From Miscanthus floridulus (Eukaryota; Streptophyta; Magnoliopsida; Poales; Poaceae), in NCBI RefSeq assembly GCF_019320115.1, contig NC_089584.1, forward strand, positions 104,275,111 through 104,339,110: 64,000 nucleotides of DNA, given 5' to 3'. This document shows positions 56,111 through 64,000 of this stretch, piece by piece. The notes below the pieces were generated by a model. It did no database searches and was not told where the DNA came from. It was given only the letters and a program-made list of their open reading frames with translations. A program made the position numbers and the translations under genes. The stretch's first letter is position 1. Every line of letters starts with the position of its first letter.

Positions 56111-57037
56111 AATGTCTGGTCCACTCTGTGAGACCCTTTCTTTTCAGAATAGGGCACCGATGGCACTGTTGGACTGTCCGCACTCTACGGGCGGACATTC
56201 CGCCGGTGGAGTTATGAACCCTTCTCACCTTCGTTCCATCACCAAGTTGATCCACATCAACTCCAACTTCATCTCCTTTGGAAATGTGCCAACACCACCA
56301 AGTGTACACCACTATGTGTATGTGTGTTAGCATTTTTACAATCATTTTTCCAAAGGATTAGCCACTCAACTTGCCACACCACTCAATTCTAGCGACGATG
56401 TAAAGTTAGATCACTCGAGTGGCACTAGATGACCAATATGCAAATAAGTTTGCCCCTCTTGATAGTACGATCATCTATCTTAAACCCGGTCATCAACTTC
56501 TCTACACACCTATAACCGGTGAAATGAAATACCCTAGGTTATACCTTTGCCTTGCGCATTCCATTTCATCTCCTCCAATGTTGATGCAACACATGCACCA
56601 ACATGATCAACAATGATATGATCCACTTCATATCATTACATGATCATATTGGTTCATCGATCTTGACATCACTTGCTTTTCACCGTTGCCTTCGTCCATC
56701 GGCGCTAAGTCTTGCTCAAGCTTCACCGCCACGTGGTCCATCGCTCCAAAGCCTCCGACTTGCCCTTCACGCTTGCAACCGGTCCATCAAACCAAATCTT
56801 GTCTTGATCTTCTCCACCTTGATCACATGACTCAATGTCATGTCTCATGTGCAATGAGCTCCTTCATCATCACATGTGTGAGCTTTGAAACATCTCCAAG
56901 CTATTTTCACCTTCATGGCATATGTTGCTCACACATATGTACATGTGGACTAATCACCTGTGTATCTCACATAAACACAATTAGTCCACCTAGGTTGTCA
57001 CTCAATTACTAAAACCACACAAGGACCTTTCACCTAT

Positions 57038-58620
57038 TATTCTCACTAAACAGGTATGAAACATTTCATGTATTATCTTAGCAACTAAAGACATCCTTAT
57101 TGTTAATATCAATTTACTATATATATGATAAAACAAGGCGCACTAGCTACCATATTTATCAACATATTCTAAGGCTATAAAAATTACAGAGAGCATCTAA
57201 TAATACAATGAACCTACTGTAAAAAATGTTTAGGGCTAGCACTTCTACCAATGCATCACAAAAATTCATTCTCTAAATAACCATAATAATAATACATATT
57301 TTGAAATAATAGAGTAACCCTAAATGTATCACTGAACTATACAAACTAATTACACTAACAGATAGATCATGAATTTAGAAATCTAACAAAATTTATTTCA
57401 TAATAAATAAATAAATTCAAATGAGCTCTAGAGATGAAGAAAATGATATAGATGGGTAGAGCGTGATTTTAGATAAATTTAGAAAAAAGAATCAATGGAA
57501 TCGGAGTTGATGGAGATATTGATTGCGCAAGGTGGTCACTAATTAATCACATAAAGGGTGATTAAAGAAAGCGATTAATGGCACTTGACAAGTTGGTCAC
57601 GTGTTTGGATTTCACGTGATGGACTTGAGTGGGTCTTTGGTCCTTCAACGTGTCAACTGGGTTGGCATTAAAGAGTGCATATGTGCTAATTGGATTAAGA
57701 AGGGAGAAGGAGACCACAGGTCAAGGAAATAACGGAGAAGGAGGGGATTTTTGTTGGCTGGCTACCTCGGTCGATTGCAGCTCAGGAAGAAAGTTCGACA
57801 GAGTGCAGCTTTCTCAGGCAAGAACACAGGAACTCGATTTAGGGAGTAAGATGGTGAGCGGCGGAGCGCAGCTCTGGAGCTCGGCGTGATGGGAGGGTTG
57901 CGCGGCGTGTCCTTTATAGGCAGGAGACGCGGGGCTGGAGGTGGAGCTAGCACTGGAAAAAATGCCTGGCGTGCGCGGCACATTATGGCAGCGGCAGCGC
58001 GACGTGCGCTGATAATTTTGCAAGGTGATTAGCAAGCGAAGTAAATGCGGAGGTGATTAGAACAACGAGAGAGGACAGTGGCGCGTCACGAGATTGATGG
58101 AGATATTGCTGGTCTTAATATTGGGTGCTAATCCACTTTTGAGAAAAGAAAAAGTATTTGGATTAGTCACACTTGGACTTGCATGCATGTGGCTAGTTGA
58201 GGAGTGTGTTTTGGGCATAACGTGTAGGTGCTGCTGGTGCATGAACGTGTTGTGCGGGTAGCGAGCGAGTGGCATGCTCAACGGGCTGAGCCTGTGGAGA
58301 AGACGACTTGCGCAGAGAGGAGCATCATGGTTAGCTAGCACAGGGTAAGAACATGCAGTCCTACAGCAAGGCATTAATGGATGGCACACGAATTTCTACG
58401 AGCTACTGCGGTCGGTCATCTTCATTTGCTGAAGAGCGCGTGCAACACGCTAGAGGCTGCTGCCTAACTCGCCATTCATAACACGGCGAAATAATGACAC
58501 TATGGCGAAACTTGCCAGTGAAGGGTACTGCAAGCGTGCTACGCGGGCATGCTCTATGAGTGTGCTGAGGGCGTGCTCCGGGGATCAAGAAGGAGATGAA
58601 ATAGCGAGAGATGGAGTTGG
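57038..58620. other. Intergenic, repeat-like, nothing firm
   Basis: Continuation of the sequence interrupted by the solo LTR, then anonymous DNA. GC-rich frames near 57629-58035 lack motifs. Confidence 0.4.
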
Positions 58621-59030
58621 ATCAGGATGACAATAGTGAGAGCTGTGCTAAAGAGTATTTGGACAAGGAATAAATTAGATCTCAAATTGAGAATTAGTGC
58701 AATAAAATTTAATTTCTCATTTTACTACATGCAATAATACATAAACATGATGCTCATGACATGGTTTTAGCAAAAAATGTACAATGTAACACCGATGATG
58801 TTACAACATCCCTATAAAACTATCATTTTAAGGGAGACTAAGCAACCTCTTAACCCTCTCGCCACCAAAAACTACCCCCATCTCCCCTCAAATAAGGGGA
58901 AGATGCAACTAGAGATGATAGTGGGCCAGGTAAGATGCAGGTGGAATAAATACCCTTCCATGACAAATTGACTATCAGCTATTTTCTCATACCCATGACT
59001 GTATCTATGGGTAAGATTTTGTTCTAGTAT

Positions 59031-60200
59031 TGTCGGTGTTTTGTCACCCGATGAGTGAATTTATACGTATGTCGCGCTGCTCCAGAAAGACGATTGTAGA
59101 ATCCCAAGACATAAGGAATTATACTGGTTCAGGCCGGAGCGCTACGTCCAACCTCAGAGAAAGGTCGAGTGCGTGTTTCTCGGTTGAATGATCTAAAGTT
59201 CTTACAATGGGGTATGCAAGGAGAGTGTAAGAGGTAGGAGAGTGGAGAGAGACTGTCCGAATGAAGTCTTGAGAGTTCGTTCCCTTGGAAGGGTGCCCTG
59301 GCTGCCCTTATATAGAGTCTGGAGCCAGGTCACGTACAAAAAGTTAGGTTCTCCTGACTGAGCGGTCGTGAGCCTGAGAGAGGGGAAACTAGCTATCCTG
59401 TCTTGCAAGGATGGCCGTCTTGTCTTGGCGTCAACGTACCTCCGAACATGGTTGTTGTCATGGTCTTGTGCCCACGTCGTGGCATGGGGTGGCGTGGTGC
59501 TACAGTGCCGGTCATGGCGGCACTGTTGGCACGTCGGTGGTTCAATAGCCGTCCTATGCGACTTGGTCTCGCCATGGCCTTCGTCATTGTTTTCTGGTCT
59601 CTCGAGGGCGTCGTACAGGAGTAGGTAGCCGCTCTCGGGTTGTTAGTTGTCTTGCTGGTCGTGAAGCCGAGAACCACGATCCCGAGCTCTGGGGTCATGT
59701 CCTTCATTGGCTCGGTTGGCCTTGAAAGTCATGACCGTAGTGGTGAGCCCCATCCCATAGTGGATGGGGCCATATGCCCATCCCGTCGGGCAGCATTTGG
59801 ACGGTGGGCTACCATAGCTGTCGTCACCGCTAGGCGGTCCTGTCTTGTCTGCGACGTAGTGTAGGTATGGCACCTGCTCCAAGACGTATGTCCCTTCGGT
59901 CTTTGGCGGACTGAGCGGGCGTGCCTGTCCCTATCAAGACAGTCGTACTTGGCGGAGCTTGACCCCTCTCCATTCCTCATAGGGGTCAGGACGGAGGAGA
60001 GGTCGTGCGGAGCTAGGCAGCGTGTGGTGAAGGGAGAGAAAAGAGGTCGTGGCCGACTCCCTGTCCCAGCACTTGGCCCAGGCCTATATAGCTTAGTTAG
60101 ACCACGGTTGCTTGGGCTTGTACTAGCTTGTGTGTCGTGGGCCGTCCGAGCGGCTGACTAATCGGTGTCTTGAGATACCCGGAGTATCATAACCCCGACA
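59031..60200 (-). mobile_element. Solo LTR, gypsy-like
   Basis: A 1170-bp LTR with inverted ends TGTCGG / CCGACA and the perfect target duplication AGTAT at 59026-59030 and 60201-60205. On the minus strand it starts TGTCGGGGTTATGATACTCC, and a TATA box (CTATATAAG, 59307-59315) leads into the predicted R region. No internal domain remains. Confidence 0.88.
59307..59315 (-). promoter_or_regulatory. TATA box of the gypsy-like solo LTR
   Basis: Minus strand CTATATAAG in CCAGACTCTATATAAGGGCA. It fixes the transcription direction of the lost element. Confidence 0.6.
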
Positions 60201-60400
60201 AGTATCTACACTCATCGCGTACCCGTGATTAGATTATCACTAGAATAGATGTATTTCCTTTGTATTTTTAGCACTAATAACGGGTGAAGTGATATACCTG
60301 CACCCCGCGGTTAGAATCTTGTACCTATACGTAGGATAAAATTTTGTACCCATGTCCATACCCATCGGATATAATACCCGCAGATGGGATTGTCATCCTA

Positions 60401-60644
60401 GGGCTTGTATAGATGCCAAAAATTTTGGTAAAATGGCACTGTAGCAGTTTTCGTTGTTATTTGGCAATTAGTGTCCAATCATAGTCTAATTAGGCTTAAA
60501 AGATTTGTCTCGTGGATTTCGTCTAAACTGTGTAATTAGTTTTATTTTTTATTTATATTTAATACTTCATGCATGCGTCCAATGATTCGATGTGATGAAA
60601 AATCTTGAAAAATTTTGTAAAATTTTTTGTAACTAAACTGGACC
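60401..60644. mobile_element. Harbinger-type MITE, diverged
   Basis: About 244 bp, with degraded ends GGGCTTGTATAGATG and AACTAAACTGGACC and CTA on both sides. It has the same interior blocks as its relatives, including CTAATTAGGCTTAAAAGATT. Confidence 0.7.
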
Positions 60645-60769
60645 CTAGATGCAACTCCCCCGGTGCCTCTCCTTCCCCCAAATACCTGGTTCTCCTTGAC
60701 ACGTGAAGTCTCACGTGCTGCTAGTTCCACTACCGGTGCGCTACCTTGTTGCTCACCTCCGACAACTAG

Positions 60770-61002
60770 GGTCTGGTTTAGACTGAGGTTAGGAATTAGT
60801 ATTGGGTGCTGTAGTATTTTCGTTTGTATTTGATAATTATTGTTCAATCATGGTCTAACTAGCCTTAAAAGATTCGTCTCGTAATTTACAATCAAACTGT
60901 GTAATTAGTTATTTTTTTATCTATATTTAATACTCTATGTATATGTTCAAAGATTTAATATGATGAAAAAAGAGTAAAAAAACTTACAATCTAAACAAGG
61001 CC
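60770..61002. mobile_element. Harbinger-type MITE
   Basis: The 233-bp element has ends GGTCTGGTTTAGA and TCTAAACAAGGCC and the target duplication TAG on both sides (60767-60769 and 61003-61005). It is the closest relative of the copy at 24515-24746. Confidence 0.85.
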
Positions 61003-61208
61003 TAGGCTGTGTGTGCTGTCGTCAAGCTAGGTAGAGTACGGCATGCACCCTAGCTGCTGCTGGCAAAGAGGTTGAAGCTTGAATCACGCCAGGGGTGGAT
61101 CTACCAATATGGCGAGCTCTGGCGTCTGCGGTCTGCCAGACCTCCCCACCGGCAAGCCCTCGGATCCCAGCTCCGACGGGCCCTGGCAGCCATGGCGGAG
61201 CTTTTGCG

Positions 61209-61210
<2 letters not shown>

Positions 61211-61246
<36 letters not shown>
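61211..61246. repeat. Poly(T) tract, 36 T
   Basis: An uninterrupted T run in otherwise GC-balanced sequence. It could be the reverse of a retroposed poly(A) tail on the minus strand, but no retrocopy was recognised to its left. Confidence 0.85.
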
Positions 61247-61248
<2 letters not shown>

Positions 61249-62029
61249 GAGGAGTCGAGGACCGACGAAAACAAAGAAGAAAATTATTCGTCAGGGAGAG
61301 TAGTATTACCGTACGTCCGCAATTGCCTTTTTTTTTTTGCGAATTTCCGCACTTGCATATTGGGCCATGTCCACGATTCCACGTGATGGGAATCCCATGG
61401 GCCCAGGCGGAAGATGAAAAGGCTTCTACAACGGAAGATGTTATTACGTGGTTAGCTGAACGATTTGCGGTTCAAAGATTTATTGGTGATACTCATCTAT
61501 TTCAATACGTTTTAGGAAAAGGACTCAGTACTGTCGTTTGGTGCGTCTTAGAATTATAGTCTATAACATTGTTAGAAAGAAAAATAAGAAAATGAAAAAT
61601 AGAATAGGAAAAGTGTATTGGAATAAGACTTTATAACGTTGCTGAAAATAAATATAAAAACAAAACAAAAAAGTAAAAATAGAATAGGAAAAGAAATCTT
61701 GCCGTTAGGAAAAAAATAGAAAACAAAAACCAATTCCAAAACCACGAAAGTCGTTAAAAAACTAAACACAAAATATAATCCATAACCAGGAAAAGAAAAG
61801 TTGCCGGTGGAAAACAACAAATCAGAAATTAAAGTTGCGCTGCCGGAAAAATCAGAAAACAATAAAGAATGAGAAACTACTGTGGATTGGAAAACAAATA
61901 AGGAAATGAGAAACCACGTGGATAAGAAAACATAGAAGGAATGATAATTTTTTTTCGGTAATGACTTCTTTACGCCGCACTTCTGCACTTTATCCTCCCC
62001 CACCACTCTCTCTCTCTCTGTCCGGCACC
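61247..62029. other. Purine-rich, A-rich intergenic sequence
   Basis: 61570-61940 is made of AAAATAGAATAGGAAAAG-like variants. The long minus-strand frame there (Phe/Leu/Ser-rich) is a composition artefact. No gene is supported. Confidence 0.5.
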
Positions 62030-62092
62030 CGGCGAGATCCTCCCCGCACCCACGCCAGGTGAGATCCTCCCCACGCCCGCGCCCCCACCCCC

Positions 62093-62360
62093 GCCGAGCT
62101 CCTTCCTCATACTTGCGCTGGCGGCGGTCATGGCGGATCCGTCGAGGTAGGCCTCCTCCTCCTGGATCTACTCTTTAGGGTTACGACGAGCTCCCCCTCT
62201 CATCTTTCCAACTCTGACAGGCTTAGAAGGAAAGGTTTGGGTGGAGGAAAGCTGGCCATCCCCGCGTCCACGTCCTTACTCGTGCCGAGCTCCTCCCTCC
62301 TACTCGCGCCCGCGGTGGCCATGGAGGATCTGGTGAGGTAAGCCTCCTCCTCCTGGATCT
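62093..62360 (+). repeat. Tandem duplication of a first-exon-like segment
   Basis: 62093-62169 and 62284-62360 are diverged copies 191 bases apart. Each has GCCGAGCTCC, an ATG (62130 and 62321), a 17-base coding stub encoding MADPS or MEDLV plus AG, then a splice-donor-like GTAGG or GTAAG and CCTCCTCCTCCTGGATCT. No downstream exon was identified. Confidence 0.6.
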
Positions 62361-63119
62361 TGCCCTGTGCATGGGTTATGAAACCCACCCAACCAACCTG
62401 TTCTAGACCCACCCAAACCGTGGAAAGTAAATGTATACATGGATTTGGGTGGATATAGGTTTCATCCATGAGACCCGCCCAAACGCGGCGGCGCGCTCGG
62501 CAGGCCAGCGGGCCGGGCGAGGGCAGCTTCGGCGTGGCGTCGTGGCCTGTGTGGGCGTGGCCGGCGTAGAGAAGAGGCTCGGCGGCGATAGCTGTCGTGA
62601 GGCGGAGTAGGAGGGCCGAGGGTGGCAGCGCTAGGAGCCTCGGCTCCGGTGGTGCGGGCTGCCGGACAAGGAGGCGAAGAGGATTCCGGTGCTGGAGTGC
62701 TCGGGCTCCGTAGGCGAGGGTCGGTGGTGTCTGCCGTGTGGCGGAGCGGCATCGTCGGCGGCGCTCGCCCTCGGTGTAGGCGGAGAGGCAGGGCACTCCG
62801 GCGGCGTAGGGCAACGGCGCTGCGGCGGCCGCAACGTGAGGCAGCGCCGGACGAGGACAGCTACAGGCGTGGAGGTCCCGACGGCCACCTTGGCGATTCG
62901 CTTGCCTGCGACGCCGAACGCGTTGGCCTAGGTGGCAGCGGCGACACGTGAACTGGCGACACTTCAGGTTGTGGCTGCGAGGAAACAACTACTATGTACT
63001 GTAGCCGCAATAAGCTGCAGCCGCAGCCCAGTAAGCTGCAGCCCTTATTTATACGTGCTGCACAATTACTCGCTCCCTCTAAGGGCCCACCGGCAGACAA
63101 GGGACATAGGAAAAACACG
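62361..63119. other. GC-rich sequence with composition-driven frames
   Basis: Long frames exist on both strands of 62460-62950 but encode Arg/Ala/Pro/Gly-rich peptides without motifs. 63000-63050 has a CTGCAGCC repeat. Confidence 0.45.
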
Positions 63120-63566
63120 GGTCAAGGCGCACCTTTGGCGCGTCGGCCCACGGTTCCAAGAGTGGATGAACTCACTGACCCGAACACTGGAGGTTGGGAT
63201 GAGCAACTAGTATGTGATACTTTCTGGGAGGAGGAAGCTGAGGTAATCTTGACAATCCTAATTGGAGAAGACACGCCGGACTGCCGAGCGTGGCACTTTG
63301 ATTCAAAGGGTCTTTTCTCTGTCAAATCGGCATACAAGCTGGTTGTGCAAATCTGCGACACTGAGGCCGGTCGGGAAGCTGGGACGTCTACAGAGGGGGG
63401 TTCAGCGGACACTCATTTCCCTTGGCATAAAATATGGCAGCTGGAAGTACCGAACAAAGTCCAAATGTTCTTCTAGCGATTCGTCCACAACAGCCTGCCA
63501 GTTCGGAAAAACCTAAAAAGATGGAAAGTCAAAACTGAAACATTGTGTCCCATGTGCAATAGATTT
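63120..63566 (+). pseudogene. LINE ORF2 fragment (zinc-binding region)
   Basis: One plus-strand frame encodes the segment after reverse transcriptase in plant LINEs: WDEQLVCDTFWEEEAEVIL, WHFDSKGLFSVKSAYKLV, PWHKIWQLEVPNKVQMFF, an in-frame TAG at about 63474, then VHNSLPVRKNLKRW and CPMCNRF. It is cut off at 63567 by an LTR insertion. Confidence 0.75.
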
Positions 63567-64000
63567 TGTTGGATATATTATGGGCTTGGCCCGTATAATA
63601 TTTAATAAATCAAATAAAACTCCATGACACGTAACATTAAGCGTTGTATGATTTAATGCCGTATGAGATTTTGACTGAACGTTTACTCAGCTTATTTGGT
63701 TAGAAATTATTCATCTTAATTGAGAAGCTGAGAAAAGGACGAAGGAGTATCACACGCGTGCGCGCCGTCGCCGGCGGCGGCAGCTGGGCCGTGGGCGTGG
63801 GCGCGAGCCAAGCCGCGGCGGGCGAGAGGACGGGCGGGCGTGGCCAGGTTTTGCCACTTAATCTACATAATTATGAGAGTTTCTCTCCTTAATGGTGGAG
63901 GCGAGTTGATTGCGTCAGTTACCATCTCTCTGTGTCTCCGACTCCTGAATTCCTCCGCTGGCTCTCTCCCTCCCGGCCGGAGGCATAAAACAGAAAGTCC
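63567..64000 (+). mobile_element. LTR retrotransposon, 5' end only (leaves window)
   Basis: TGTTGGATATATTATGGGCT marks an LTR start directly abutting the interrupted LINE frame. The sequence then shows no coding and contains a GC-rich block (63760-63840) and CT-rich leader-like sequence. The family looks copia-like, but this is inferred from the terminus alone. Confidence 0.55.

Larger units (their letters stand above)
54557..57032 (-). mobile_element. Solo LTR of a SIRE/Maximus-type copia element
   Basis: A 2476-bp LTR bounded by TG and CA with the target duplication CCTAT on both sides (54552-54556 and 57033-57037) and no internal domain. On the minus strand it begins TGAAAGGTCCTTGTGTGG and ends AACCCTACA. 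Between 55690 and 56110 it holds paired CCGGACGC / GCGTCCGG motifs just upstream of a TATA box, like the LTR at 3722. Solo LTRs arise by recombination between the two LTRs of a full element. Confidence 0.9.
58621..60400. mobile_element. Possible hAT-like element interrupted by a solo LTR
   Basis: CAGGATGACAAT at about 58625 and ATTGTCATCCTA at 60388-60400 are inverted. Non-LTR parts on both sides of the insertion contain ATACCCAT / TACCCGT motifs. No 8-bp duplication is visible, so this is tentative. Confidence 0.3.

Noticed and set aside
61572..62006. 144-codon minus-strand frame with many Phe/Leu, membrane-protein-like
   Set aside because: Arises from A-rich repetitive plus-strand sequence (AAAATAGAATAGG variants).
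62200..62988. 262-codon minus-strand frame
   Set aside because: Arg/Ala/Pro-rich in a GC-rich tract with equally long frames on the other strand. No motif.
1..64000. CRISPR arrays, operons, bacterial or phage systems
   Set aside because: All genes are intron-rich plant genes and all repeats are transposon-derived or simple. No regularly spaced repeats with unique spacers were seen.

Overview
The window is a stretch of a grass nuclear genome. Three long, intron-rich genes with GT-AG introns sit in a matrix of grass-type repeats: Stowaway and Tourist/Harbinger MITEs, CACTA ends, LINE tails, and copia and gypsy LTRs. The repeat families look like those of Andropogoneae (sugarcane, Miscanthus or sorghum type). 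That placement is inference, because nothing here fixes the species. A 100-base assembly gap lies at 5055-5154.

Layout. 1-5054: SIRE/Maximus-type copia element that keeps a damaged gag but no pol. 5155-6736: repeat remnants, a 240-bp MITE and an orphan 3'-terminal exon. 6737-10584 (-): intact 11-exon BC10-like GT14 glycosyltransferase gene. 12769-16689 (-): intact 12-exon phosphoethanolamine N-methyltransferase gene, with a 25-codon upstream ORF and a TATA box. 17.2-25 kb: repeats (CACTA remnants, two 5'-truncated LINEs, several MITEs, one MITE nested inside another TIR element). 25469-31016 (-): intact 15-exon ANTH-domain clathrin-assembly gene. 33148-39871 (-): full-length copia element with 486-bp LTRs and target-site duplication CGATA, its coding region broken. 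40.4-41.4 kb: degenerate tandem array interrupted by a MITE. 41.8-50.1 kb: a region related to DVL/ROTUNDIFOLIA small-peptide genes (one decayed candidate, one promoter-like copy, one intact 45-codon gene at 49913-50050), with LINE tails and a U-box E3 ligase pseudogene flanked by inverted repeats. 51.5-64 kb: LINE remnants, two solo LTRs with perfect 5-bp target-site duplications (54557-57032 and 59031-60200), MITEs, a tandemly duplicated first-exon-like segment, and the start of another LTR element running off the window.

The cellular genes are independent transcription units rather than a pathway. One makes a Golgi glycosyltransferase linked to wall formation, one makes phosphocholine for membrane lipids, one makes an endocytic adaptor, and one makes a small growth-regulating peptide. 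All exon structures were worked out by hand from splice consensus, reading frame and family knowledge. No database search was run. Each of the three large gene models closes in frame across every intron.
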